Part shown: positions 42,033 to 52,028 of the stretch, piece after piece
How positions within the stretch are numbered: position 1 is the first letter of the stretch
Layout of the letters: every line of letters starts with the position of its first letter
From: Symbiodinium natans
Taxonomy: Eukaryota > Sar > Dinophyceae > Suessiales > Symbiodiniaceae
Assembly (NCBI GenBank): GCA_905221605.1
Contig: CAJNDS010001735.1
Coordinates: 110,001-174,000, forward strand
Direction: 5' to 3'
DNA: 64,000 bases
Notes under the pieces: generated by a model
What the model was told of the DNA's origin: nothing
Seen by the model: the letters and a program-made list of their open reading frames with translations, nothing else
Database searches by the model: none
Program-made: the position numbers and the translations under genes

Positions 42033-43649
42033 CCTCGAGCTCTGTGAGGGGCTCTCTCAAGGGCGCCGGGTCAAGGCCTCTGCTACCCCCCTGGCCGTGT
42101 TTCACACTCGGCGGCCTCCCGGAAAGCCACTAAAAACCCTAAACCCTAAACCCTAAACCCTAAACCCTAAATGATTCAAGAAAGCCATCCTTGCTGGTAG
42201 GAATGGGGGGGGTAGAACCCTACACACAAGAAGAGAATAGTTCGGGTGGGGGGGGGGGGGGTGGGGGGTACTATCTACCCAAGCGCGCGAGAAGGAGTGC
42301 GCCCCGAAGTCGAAAGAAAAGGCGCGTACACTCAGACACCCTAAGCCCGGAACCTTAAACCCTCAACTTTGGATGTTCCCCCCTTATACTAGCAGTCTTT
42401 AAGAGAGATTATCATGGGGATACCACAATCCCTAATAAGGACTGTTAGTAGAAGGGGGAACATCCCAGCTGTTAGTTTTTAACCCTAAACCCGGAACCCG
42501 GAACCCTAAACCCTCAACCCTAAACCCTTAATTATTAGGTGTCCCTAGACCCTATCCTAGACCCTTAGACCCTGGACCCTATCCTAGACCCTGGACCCTA
42601 GCCCCGCACTGCAGTATCAACCCAGGCACTCATGCTGCGTGGCTCGGGGCCTCTCAAGTGGGGTCAGGGGCTTTAGGGTTCAGGGTTCAGGGTTCAAGGT
42701 TCAGCATTCAGGGTTTAGGGTTTAGGGTTTAGGCTTTAGGGTTTGGGGTTTGGGGTTTAGGGCTTGGGGTTTAAGGTTTAGGCTTTCAGGTTTAGGGTTT
42801 AGGGTTCAGAGTTCAGGGTTCAGGGTTTAGGGTTTAGGGTTCAGGGTTTAGGGTTTAGGGTTTAGACCCGTCCCCTCCGCGGCGGGCATTCAGGGTGTAG
42901 GGTGTCCGGATACTTGGGGCTTAGGGCTGTTTAGGGTTTGGGGTTTGGGGTTTGGGGTTTGGGGTTTGGGGTTTGGGGTTTGGGGTTTGGGATCTGGGGT
43001 TTCGGTTTTAGGGCTATTCAGGGGTCAGGACCCAGGGTTTAGTGAGGGCAGGGTGTAGGCTCAGGGGCAAAGTCCCACAAACCCTAGACCCTAAACCAAC
43101 CCTGAACCCTAAACCTAAACCCTAACCCTAAACCCTAAACCCTAAACCCTAAACCCTAAACCCAAACGCCAAACCCTAAGCAAACCCTAAACCCTAAGCC
43201 TAAACTCCAAGTCCGCAACTTCTGAGACTCCTAAGCCCTATGCCCTTAACGAGTGCCTTGCGGAGCAAACGAAGCCCAAAAGGGTTTAGGGTTTAGGGGT
43301 TTATGGTTCATATACCTTGATCTATAGTAGTATAGGGTGTATGATCCCAATTTTCGGGTTAATCTGGTGCCCAAGGTGAATTGTTGCTTCTTCGGGGGTC
43401 CAGGGATTTATTTTTAGGGGTTTATGGGGCTTAGTCCCCATGCGCCCCGAGACCTGTGCCCCCCAAAACCCAACTAAACCCTGAACCCTCAACCCTAAAA
43501 CCCAATAGCCCGAAACCCGATAACCCTAAACCCTAGAACCCGAAACCCTCTAACCCTGTTCCCCTAAATCCCTCGCTCACGTTGTCCGGTCGGCTGCGAT
43601 CTTCGAAGATCCAGGGCGCGGCAGCGGCTGCCAATTGACGGCCGGCAAG
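42033..43649 (-). CDS. Minus-strand exons, unknown product (43581-43649, 42279-42330, about 42033-42115)
   Basis: 43581-43649 is exactly 23 codons (LAGRQL, five Ala, then PWIFEDRSRPDN) with a canonical GTGAGC donor. 42279-42330 reads RAFSFDFGAHSFSRAW with a GTAGAT donor. About 42033-42115 reads SRGLDPAPLREPLTELEA after CCAG. A weak further exon at 42605-42650 reads SMSAWVDTAVRG. 42660-43200 is TTTAGGG/TTTGGGG repeat without genes. Confidence 0.55.
42369..42469. mobile_element. Inverted-repeat element, family D copy 3
   Basis: GGATGTTCCCCCCTTATACTAGCAGTC and its inverse GGACTGTTAGTAGAAGGGGGAACATCC bound about 100 bp. The arms are nearly perfect over about 30 nt, and the outer word matches the copies at 8910 and 19950. 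It lies in a minus-gene intron. Confidence 0.85.
43300..43385. mobile_element. Family I element
   Basis: Contains TATAGGGTGTATGATCCCAATTTT and GGTGCCCAAGG. The reverse complement of 5037-5130 shares TAGGGTGTATGACCCCAATTTT and a following TTTGGT.CGCAAGG. Two-copy evidence only. Confidence 0.5.
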
Positions 43650-43714
43650 CTTCAAACCGATGGGCTTTCGTTGTTTTTTTCGGGCGGGGAGGGGGAGTTT
43701 TTCGAGTGATATTT

Positions 43715-43772
43715 TATATATATATATATATATTTATTTATTTATTTATTTATTATTTATTTATTTATATAG
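43715..43772. repeat. (AT)n and (ATTT)n microsatellite
   Basis: Ten AT dinucleotides followed by ATTT tetramers, near a proposed minus/plus junction. Confidence 0.95.
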
Positions 43773-43957
43773 GGTTAGGGTTTTATCGGGCCTTAGGGCT
43801 AGAGGGTTCAGGGATACTGGGTCACAGGGTTTCGGGTGCTTGAGGCTCCATAGGACTGAAGCGACGACGGACCCAAAAATGCGCATGAGGTTGGTCAAAA
43901 AGGCCCGTGCATTCGCACACATTGGCTGGTGACCTTGGGTTGGGGGGCCCCTCGTGG

Positions 43958-44806
43958 AAAAGTGCGGCCACTTCTCTGAGTGGACCAGCACCCGGGAACC
44001 CAACGACGGAGGATGTGTGGAGCAGCTGAGTGTTCTCGGGGTTCGAGTGTTCGGCAACCTCATGAAGCCGGCCCTGAAAATTAACCTACTCCATATAATG
44101 TAGGATGGCCCCAAAACCCGCGGAGAAAGATTCCGGAGTATGATCCTCTTAAACCCCATAAGGGAAAGTACGACATATCCCAAGGGCCTCTCTAGCAATC
44201 CCCAAACCCCAAACCCTCAGCCCTTCAACTTAGCTTTGGAGTAGACCCTGGAAAAAATATATACTTTTTAGGTATAAGTAGCTATAATAGGAACCCAGAA
44301 CCAAAAAAAGCAGTAAAGTATAGTACTCCAAGACCCAGTCAACAAGCCCCCGAAGCTCGGTCAGCTAGATCTCAGCTGGCTGGAAGCCACCTGCTGCTTC
44401 TCAATGGGCCTCATGCCTTCAACCCCAACAAAAAGGGAAAAAGGGTTTAGAGTTTAGGGTTTAGGGTTTAGGGTTTAGGGTTTAGGGTTTAGGGGTTAGG
44501 GTTCAGGGTTTAGGCGTCCACACAGCCTAGAATGGAATGGGTCATGCAGCGTCTGCAATCTCAATTCGCCGGAAGTGCTCCGCATAGCACTTTTGGGCCT
44601 TCTAGCCGACCCTGAGTTACCACTACAGGGTTTAGGGTTTAGGGCTGGGGTTTGGGGTTGAGGGTTTAGGGTTTAGGGTTTCGGGTTTAGGGTTTAGGGC
44701 TCAGTTTTTGGATTGGTCATGGGCAGCTGTGGTGCTAGGAGGGCCTTCCTTAAACGCACTTTGCCATGCAAGTTGATCTTCAGCCAGCAACTCCTGTCAT
44801 GCAGCG
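43958..44806 (+). CDS. Plus-strand exons, unknown product (about 43958-44095, 44727-44806; ambiguous 44370-44420, 44533-44600)
   Basis: About 43958-44095 reads KCGHFSEWTSTREPNDGGCV then EQLSVLGVRVFGNLMKPALK on plus. 44727-44806 reads GARRAFLKRTLPCKLIFSQQ with a GTAAAC donor. The two exons between are open on both strands (plus AGSHLLLLNGPHAFNPN, minus EGMRPIEKQQ; plus EWVMQRLQSQFAGSAPHSTF, minus AQKCYAEHFRRIEIADA). A family H element lies at about 44131-44190. Orientation is moderately supported. Confidence 0.4.
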
Positions 44807-45139
44807 GTAAACCAAAGCCCTAAACTCTATTTCCCTAAATTAAACCCTAAACCCTAAACCCTAAACCCTACACCCCTCCACCACCCTAAAGCCCTAAGGC
44901 CCTATACCCACACAAAGCCCGCATAGTAAAGCTTAGTTTTCCCCCCCCCCTCCCCCTAAACCTTAAACCCTGAACCCCAAACCCTGGCCCTGCACCGTAA
45001 ACCCTACACCCTACACCCTACACCCTAAACCCCAAACCCTAAACCCTAAACCCTGAACCCTAAACCCTAAACCCTAAACTCTAAACCCTAAACCCTAAAC
45101 CCTAAACCCTAAACCCTAAACCCTACACACTAAACCCTA

Positions 45140-45775
45140 AACCCTACCCAGGAGGCGCGGCCAAAGTAAAGCCTTCCCAGGTCTGCGCAGCAAGCGCTCC
45201 ACTTTATGGTTTTGGGATTTAGGGCTTCGGGTTCAGGGATTTGCGGGTTTAGGGTTGCGGGCTTGGGGTTTAGGGTTTAGGGTTTAGGGTTTAGGGTTTA
45301 GGGTTTAGGGTTTAGGGTTTAGGGTTTAGGGTTTAGGGTTTAGGGTTTAGGGTTTGTGGTTCAGGGTTGCGGGCTTAGGGCTTGGGGGTTAGGGCTTAGG
45401 GCTTAGGGCTTAGGGCTTAGGGCTTAGGGCTTAGGGCTTAGGGCTTAGGGCTTAGGGCTTAGGGTGTAGGGATCCAAAAAGCCCACGGCTGAACCTCTGT
45501 GAGGGTCCCGCAGCCGCAAGCTTGAGCTACCTCAAACCGCCGGGGTTCCCCAGACTGCCCTAAACCTATTGGAGGTGGAAGAGCCCTGAACCCTAAACCC
45601 TGAACCCTGAACCCTAAACCCTAAACCCTAAACCCTCAACCTAAACCCTAAACCTAAGCCCCCAAAACACCCTAGGAGAGGCCCGCTGGCCCCATGCTGC
45701 GCATCGCCTGGTCAAGCAGCGTCCCTGCCCTCTGCTCCAGCGATGGTCCAGGCTCGCCTTGGCCAGGGAGTTCAG
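45140..45775 (+). CDS. Possible exons on ambiguous strand (45145-45205, 45510-45562, 45672-45770)
   Basis: Plus readings are GQSKAFPGLRSKRSTLW, GPAAASLSYLKPPGFPRL and RWPHAAHRLVKQRPCPLLQR. Minus readings are RLLRRPGKALLWPRLL, LAAAGPSQRFSRGLFG and EQRAGTLLDQAMRSMGPAGL. Both sets are open and lack decisive splice sites. Telomere-type arrays at 45255-45355, 45385-45465 and 45785-45895 separate them. Confidence 0.3.
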
Positions 45776-46201
45776 GGTCTTGGGGTTTAGGGTTTAGGGT
45801 TTAGGGTTTAGGGTTTAGGGTTTAGGGTTTAGGGTTTAGGGTTTAGGGTTTAGGGTTTAGGGTTTAGGGTTTAGGGTTTAGGGTTTAGGGTTTAGGCTTC
45901 TAGCTTTTTGGGTCTTAGGATTTAGGGCTAAGGGTTTCGGGTATTCGGCTTGAGGGGGTTTGGGGCCCACCCACACTTCTGTAGAGGGCTCTACAAGGTT
46001 TGGGGGTGCTTTGGGCCATTTGGGCCTAGGGTTTCAGGTCGCGTTTTGCTTCTCCCTCAGCCCTAAACCCTAAACCCTACACCCTGAGCGGGCTGTGTAG
46101 GGTTCAGGGGTTTAGTGGGTAGGGTTTTGGGGTTTGGGGTTGGGAGTTTGCTGTTGGGGGTTTGGGGCTTGGTGTGTGGGGTTGCATGTTGGTTGTTGCA
46201 G

Positions 46202-46949
46202 AACCGGAGCTGCAGGAGCTATCGCTCACGAAGTCGTTGATGACAGGACACAGATTCACTGACGATCGCAACGGCCAACGGATCCGATGCAAAACCCCAA
46301 CGAAGTTTAGGGTTTAAGGTTTAGGGGTTAGGGACACATAGAGGCAACTTTTTCAAGACGATAGACGATTAAACGGTGTAATGAAAACACAAGGCTGAGG
46401 ACTTCAGATCTTGGGGCACACGGATCACCAGATGGGGGTTTCCGAAAATAGGGGACACCCAATATAGACCCCCAAATAGTAGGATTTAGAATAAGGACCC
46501 CAATAAGGCACTCCGAATATCGTAAACCCCCAGACACCAAAGGGACCCTAGGGGCTTCAGTACATAGGGACTACACAAGGTATATAGGGGTTATATATGG
46601 GTTAAGGGTTTAGGGTTTAGGGTTTAGGGTTTAGGGTTTAGGGTGTTATATTATAGAATTATAAGATTGAGGGTCCCTTCTAGGGAGCGACACGGAGTTT
46701 AGAGTTTTGGTCTCAGGGTGCCAGGCCTTTGCCTGCAAAACCTTACAAACTTAATAAACAGTGCCCTAGGCCCTAAACCCTAAACCCTAAACCCTAGACC
46801 CTAAACCCTAAACCCTAAAACCTAAACCCTAAACCCTGCAGTTCGCGTCACCGTTGGATGGCCAATCGGATGCCTTCTGTGGCAGTGCCGCCAGCCTGCC
46901 GCGTTTAGAGGCAGGGCCGGTGGACCTCCTAGGGTCCATACGCCTTATG
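46202..46949 (+). CDS. Plus-strand exons, unknown product (46202-46304, about 46399-46437, 46842-46949)
   Basis: 46202-46304 reads ELQELSLTKSLMTGHRFTDD then RNGQRIRCKTPTK after the strong acceptor TTGGTTGTTGCAG. About 46399-46437 reads AEDFRSWGTRITRW and runs into a family C intron. 46842-46949 is exactly 36 codons (FASPLDGQSDAFCGSAASLP then RLEAGPVDLLGSIRLM) between CTGCAG and a GTGTTT donor. No family recognised. Confidence 0.6.
46438..46533 (+). mobile_element. Family C introner (whole intron)
   Basis: GTTTCCGAAAATAGGGGACACCC ... ACTCCGAATATCGTAAACCCCCAG: a 96-nt GT-AG unit, with open plus sequence on its 5' side. Its words recur at 52587-52695, 16227-16566 and, inverted, upstream of the DnaJ exon at 21834. 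Confidence 0.7.
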
Positions 46950-47180
46950 GTGTTTGGGGGTTAGGGTTTAGGGTTTAGGGTTTAGGGTTTAGGGTTTAGG
47001 GTTTAGGGTTTAGGGTTTAGGGTTTAGGGTTTAGGGTTTAGGGTTTAGGGCTCAGGGCTTAGGAGGCTGAACTTAGATCAAGTTAGCATCATGGGGTTCT
47101 AGAATGCCTTTACGGTGCTTAGGGTTTAGGATTGAGGGTTGAGGGTTTAGGGCTTGGGGGGGGGTTGGACTTAGGTTCAG

Positions 47181-48957
47181 TTCTCAGGCCTTCTTGTGGC
47201 AACCTCATCTCAGTTCCTCAACAAGACCCACAAGTTTCTGGCGTTAAGGCTTCAGGTTTTCGGGCTCGTGCTTTCTTGGGTTCAGGAGGGCTCAGGGCTT
47301 GTAGGCTTGTAGGGTTTGGGACTCGTGAGGTTCAGCGTGTGCAGCGTTCTTAGGGTCCTCCCCTCTCAGGCCCTCAGGAGTACCGCGTTCTCAGGGTCCT
47401 CCCAGGCTCATGGTTTGAAGTTCCCTGCCTGAACCGTAAACCCTAAACCCTGAACCTAAACCCTAAACCCTGAACCCGAGGCCCTAAGCCCTGAGTTTTC
47501 ATACCGATCATGGAGAACGTGAAACAACACAACACTCCCCGAACCCTAAACCAGAAACCCTAAACAACCCTAAACCCGATGAACCCTGTCCTGTAAACCC
47601 TAAACTGTAAAGGATCCTGGACAACACTCATAGCATCCAAGCGGCTGATCCTCGGCTGTCCTGTTCGGGTTTAGGGTTTAGGGGTTAGGGCTTAGGGCTT
47701 AGGGGTTAGGGGTTAGGGGTTAGGGGTTAGGGGTTAGGGGTTAGGGGTTAGGGGTTAGGGGTTAGGGGTTAGGGGTTCGCGGTTAGGGTTTAGGATTTAG
47801 GGTTTAGGGCCTAAATTTAGGGTTTAGGGTTAGGGGTATTAAGGGAGCATTTGCCGCGATCCTTCTTACTCCTGAGTGCAGAAGACGGCCAAGACCGAGC
47901 CCGCCACTCCCGAAATTGAGGGCTTAGGGCTTCGACTGAATCTAGGGTTTAGGGTTAAGGGTTTAGGGTTTAGAGTTCAGGGATTAGGGGTTAGGGTTTA
48001 GATGTTGAGGTGGGTGAAGAGGTTGGGGTTCAGGCTTGAGTTGTTCAGGGTTGTGGTAGGATTTAGGGACCCTAAACCCAAGCACCTAAACTCAAAACCC
48101 AGAGCCCCACACCCTAAAGCCTAAGCCCTAAGCCCTAAGCCCTAAACCCTAAACCTGAAACCCTAAACCCTAAGCCCAACTCCAGGTTGCCTAGACCCCT
48201 CAAGTAGCTCTGACCTCCGCATCGCTTGCGCCCTCTAAAGCCCCGTAAAATCTCAACCCTTAAGCAGCTTAAAACAGGGTTTAGGGTTTAGGGTTTAGGT
48301 TTAGGGTTTAGGGTTTAGGGTTTAGGGTTTAGGGTTTAGGGTTTAGGGTTTAGGGTTTAGGGTTTAGGGTTTAGGGTTTAGGGTTTAGGGTTTAGGGTTT
48401 AGGTCTCATTCTGAATTTCCCAAGTTATTTGCCTAAACAGCTGACAAGCTGAGTTTAAGCATATTAGTCCAAAACACCTCTGCGAAGCCAAATGCTCAGC
48501 TTACTTAAACCTTTCCCCCCCTCCCCCAGAGTCCATCCCCTCCCCCTCAACCCCCCCCCCCCCCCCCCCAACCGCCCCCCCCCCCCCCCCCCTCTCTATA
48601 TCCCCCTCAGCGCCCGCCCCCGCTCCAACCCCCCCCCCCCCCTCCCCCCAGCAAAAAACATCTATCACCCTTAGGCAGGCACTCAGAACCAGGAGGCTCA
48701 AGGTCAAAACTTTCGCTCAAAACTTTCGGTCAAAAAGTTTAGTTCAAAACGCTTCATTCAAAACGTTCTTGGGACCCCTTTAAACCCTAAACCTTTCTTG
48801 GGGTGGGTTTCTCAAACCCCGAGCCCCACCCGCCTGTCGAAAAACCCTAAACCCTAAACCCTAAACCCCCGCCTGTCTGCCCTCTCCGCAGCCGCATTCC
48901 GAAAGTGAGCTTGGAAGGCGGCGAAGTCGATCTTGGCCCCGGGGCTGTCGCGGCCTT
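47181..48957 (+). CDS. Plus-strand exon chain, unknown product (47181-47255, 47613-47668, 47882-47921, 48892-48957)
   Basis: 47181-47255 is exactly 25 codons (FSGLLVATSSQFLNKTHKFL then ALRLQ; GTTCAG acceptor, GTTTTC donor), in phase with 46842-46949. 47613-47668 reads ILDNTHSIQAADPRLSCS and its donor is the telomere unit itself (G|GTTTAGGG). 47882-47921 reads KTAKTEPATPEIE after TGCAG. 48892-48957 reads RIPKVSLEGGEVDLGPGAVA after CTCCGCAG with a GTTGTG donor. No family recognised. Confidence 0.6.
47675..47775 (+). repeat. (GGGGTTA)n tract
   Basis: About 12 units of GGGGTTA, a telomere-like heptamer distinct from TTTAGGG, in the intron after exon 47613-47668. Confidence 0.95.
48286..48402 (+). 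repeat. Telomere-type TTTAGGG tract
   Basis: About 16 units in the intron between exons near 47.9 and 48.9 kb. Confidence 0.95.
48515..48660. repeat. Poly-C-rich low-complexity block
   Basis: C runs of up to about 19 broken by short AT or CT words. Proline- or glycine-rich frames here are artefacts. Confidence 0.95.
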
Positions 48958-49339
48958 GTTGTGATTTAGGGTTCAGGGTTTAGGGTTGAGGGTTTAGGGT
49001 TTGGGTTCAGGGCTTAGGGCTTGGGGTTTAGGGTTTAGGGTTTAGGGTTTAGGGTTTAGGGTTTAGGGTTTAGGGTTTAGGGTTTAGGGTTTAGGGTTCA
49101 GGGTTCAGGGTGCAGGGTTCAGGGCGCATAGGGTTTAGGGCGCATAGGGTTTGGGGTGCATAGGGTTTAGGGTGCATAGGGTTCAGGGTTTAGGGTTGAG
49201 GGTTGAGGGTTTAGGGTTTGGGGTTGAGGATTTTAGTTTAAGGGTTTAAGGGTTTAGGGTGCAGGGCGCTGCTAGATTTTGCTACCCAGAGATTTTTCGG
49301 GCTTGAGGGTCTCAGGCTTTTGGAGGGGGCTTCCTACAT

Positions 49340-49400
49340 CTAGAGGGCCCAAGAGTGGTTTGGGTCCTGCAAAGTTCAGGATGGCAGGATTCAGAACAAT
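49340..49400 (+). CDS. Possible plus exon, unknown
   Basis: Reads RAQEWFGSCKVQDGRIQNNA after a TCTAG acceptor, immediately before the long TTTAGGGG array. It is the last plus exon seen before the convergent junction. Confidence 0.4.
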
Positions 49401-49409
49401 GCGGGCTTT

Positions 49410-50778
49410 AGGGTTTAGGGCGTTTAGGGGTTTAGGGGTTTAGGGGTTTAGGGGTTTAGGGGTTTGGGGGTTTTGGGGGTTTAGGGGTTTGGGGATTTAG
49501 GGGTTTAGGGGTTTAGGGGTTTAGGGGTTTGGGGGTTTGGGGGTTTAGGGGTTTACGAGTTTAGGGGTTTAGGGGTTTAGGGTTTTGGGGGTTTGGGGGT
49601 TTAGGTTGGGGTTTAGGGGTAGGGGGTTTAGGGAGGTTTTTTTTAGGGGGGTTTGGGGTTTAGGGGTTTAGGGGTTTAGGGATTTAGGGGTTTAGGGTTT
49701 TTTTTTTTGGGGTTAGGGGTTTGGGGGTTTGGGGGTTCGGGGTTTACGAGGGTTTAGGGTTTAGGGGTTTAGGTTAGGGGTTTAGGGGTTTAGGGGTAGG
49801 GGGTTTGGGGGTTAGGGTTTAGGGGTTTAGGGGTTAGGGGTTTGGGGGTTTAGGGGTTTAGGGGTGTAGGGGTTTCGGGGTTAGGGGTTAGGGATTTAGG
49901 GGTTTAGGGGTTTAGGGGTTTAGGGGTGGGGGTTTGGGGGTTTAGGGGTTTAGGTTTAGGGGTTTAGGGGTTTAGGGTTTTGGGGTTTGGGGGTTTAGGG
50001 GTTAGGGGTTTAGGGGTTAGGGGTTTAGGGGTTTAGGGGTTTAGGGGGGGTTTGGGGGTTTAGGGGTTTAGTGTTTAGGGGTGTAGGGGTTAGGGATTAG
50101 GGGGTTTAGGGTTTAGGGGTTTAGGGGTTAGGGGTTTGGGGGTTTGGGGGGTTTAGGGGTTTAGGAGTTTAGGGGTTTAGGGGTTTAGGGTTTTTGGGGT
50201 TTAGGGGTTTAGGGGTTTAGGGGTTTGGGGTAGGGGGTTTCGGGGTTTAGGGGTTAGGGGGTTAGCGTTTAGGGGGTTAGGGGGTTTGGGGGTTTAGGGG
50301 TTTAGGGGTTTAGGGGGTTTAGGGGTTTAGGGATTAGGGGTTTAGGGGTAGGGGGTTAGGGGTTTGGGGGGTTTGGGGGGTTTAGGGGTTTACGTAGTTT
50401 AGGGTTTAGGGGGTTGGGTTTTGGGGGTTTGGGGGTTTAGGCGGTTTAGGGGTTTAGGGGTAGGGGGTTTAGGGGTTTAGGGGTTTAGGGGTTTAGGGGT
50501 TTAGGGGTTTGGGGGTTTAGGGGTTTAGGGGTTTAGGGGTTTAGGGGTTTAGGGATTTAGGGGTTTAGGGGTTTAGGGGTTTAGGGGTTTGGGGGTTTGG
50601 GGGTTTAGGGGTTTACGAGTTTAGGGGTTTAGGGGTTTAGGGTTTTGGGGGTTTGGGGGTTTAGGGGTTTAGGGGTTTAGGGGTAGGGGGTTTAGGGGTT
50701 TAGGGGTTTAGGGGTTTAGGGGTTTAGGGGTTTAGGGGTTTAGGGGTTTAGGGGTTTAGGGGTTTAGGGGTTTAGGGG
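49410..50778 (+). repeat. Long TTTAGGGG/TTTGGGGG array, about 1.37 kb
   Basis: Mostly the octamer GTTTAGGG-G with TTTGGGGG, TTAGGGG and occasional ACGAGTTT interruptions. All units have the same orientation. It contains an internal long repeat: ACGAGTTTAGGGGTTTAGGG occurs near 49555 and again near 50613. It is much longer than any other tract and has no exon. It sits between the last plus exon (49.4 kb) and the stop codon of a minus gene (50815). Confidence 0.97.
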
Positions 50779-50814
50779 TCTTCACCCCAAGCCCGAGCCC
50801 CTGCAGCCGTGGGC

Positions 50815-51777
50815 TCAGTGTTGGGTGCCCAAAAGCCAAGTCAGATAGAGGGGGCTGGGCCCCAACTCCGACATCCTAACCGCAGCACGCGCCATCAAAA
50901 CCGACTCCTGCACCGACCTTCAACAACCCCGTGAACGTTGATCCCTTAAAGCGCTTGGCGGCTGAGGGCCCATCGTAGCTTTGGGATGAGGTAGGTTTTT
51001 GTGGCAGGGGCCCCCGAGACTCCGACCGCAGAGGGCGACCATGTACTCCTGCAGGAGCAGCGCGTGCTTCTTCTCCTTGGTCCCGAAACCCTAAAGCCCA
51101 AAAGCCTACACCCTAAACCCTAAACCCTAAAACCCTAAACTCTAACCCTAAACCCTAAACCCTAAACCCTAAACCCTAAACCCTAAACCCTTCTTGGGGT
51201 GGGTTACTTAAAAAAAACAGGCTTAACAGGGTACCACTGGGCTGCCAAGTCTCGTCGGCGTGCATGAGAGAAGCGATCTCCTACGGGGACATCCCCTGGA
51301 GCCAGAAAACTCTCAAGCCTGAAGCCCTAAACCCTAAACCCTAAACCCTAAACCCTAAACCCTAAACCCTAAACCCTAAACCCTAAACCCTAAACCCTAA
51401 ACCCTAAACCCTAAACCCTATCCCTGTCAAGCCTGAAGTCTCTAAACCCCCCCTGAACCCAAGATCCCGAAGTCCTGAACCTGGAGACCTGAAAGTGTCC
51501 TAAGCTTGAAAACCAACAAAAAGTCCGAAACCCTCAACGTCCTAAGCCCTAAAATCCTGAGAGTCCTAAACCGTAAAAAGTCCCAAACCCTCAGCCCTGA
51601 GCCCTCATACCCTGAAAGTCCGAACCCCCCGAAAAAATCTCCTAAACCCTCAGCCACAGAAGTCCCAAACCCTAAACCCCAAACCCCTAAACCCCCAAAC
51701 CCCTAAACCCCGAACCCCTGAACCCCGAAACCCTAACCGCAGTCCTTCACACCCAGCAGCCCATCGCCATCCGAGTC
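50815..51777 (-). CDS. Minus-strand exons with a Ca-binding-loop motif (51741-51777, possible about 51245-51310, 51027-51075, 50815-50907)
   Basis: 51741-51777 reads DSDGDGLLGVKDC, a DxDGDGxxxxxDC loop typical of EF-hand-like or thrombospondin-type-3 calcium sites, with a TACCAG acceptor and GC donor. 51027-51075 reads EKKHALLLQEYMVALC. 50815-50907 is 31 codons including the TGA stop (ESVLMARAAVRMSELGPSPL then YLTWLLGTQH) after GTGCAG. At about 51245-51310 minus gives VPVGDRFSHARRRDL but plus is also open (ACMREAISYGDIPWSQ). One short motif is not enough to name the protein. Confidence 0.55.
51203..51246 (-). mobile_element. Family A fragment
   Basis: Minus strand GGCAGCCCAGTGGTACCC followed by a T-rich run and AAGTAAC: the same opening as 21353-21444, truncated, beginning at a possible exon end. 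Confidence 0.5.
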
Positions 51778-52028
51778 CTGGTAAGCTGCCCCTCCCCGTT
51801 GAGGGCTTGGGGGTTGTGGCTTTAGGGCTTCTGTTTTGAGGGGTTAAGTTGAGAGTGGGTTTAGGGTTGAAGATTGCTGAGGGGCTGAGGGTTGGGGGGT
51901 TGGGGGGTTGAGGGGTTGCGGGGTTGAGGGGTTGGGGGTTCAGGGGTTGAGGGGTTGGCGGGTTGAGGAGTGGAGGCGTTGAGGCGTTGAGGGGTTTGGG
52001 GCCCTAAAGCCAGCAAGCCCACAACCCC

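Noticed and set aside
48449-48466. Similarity to the start of large-subunit rRNA (gctgarttaagcatat)
   Set aside because: About 16 nt only, with mismatches and no rRNA-like flanks.
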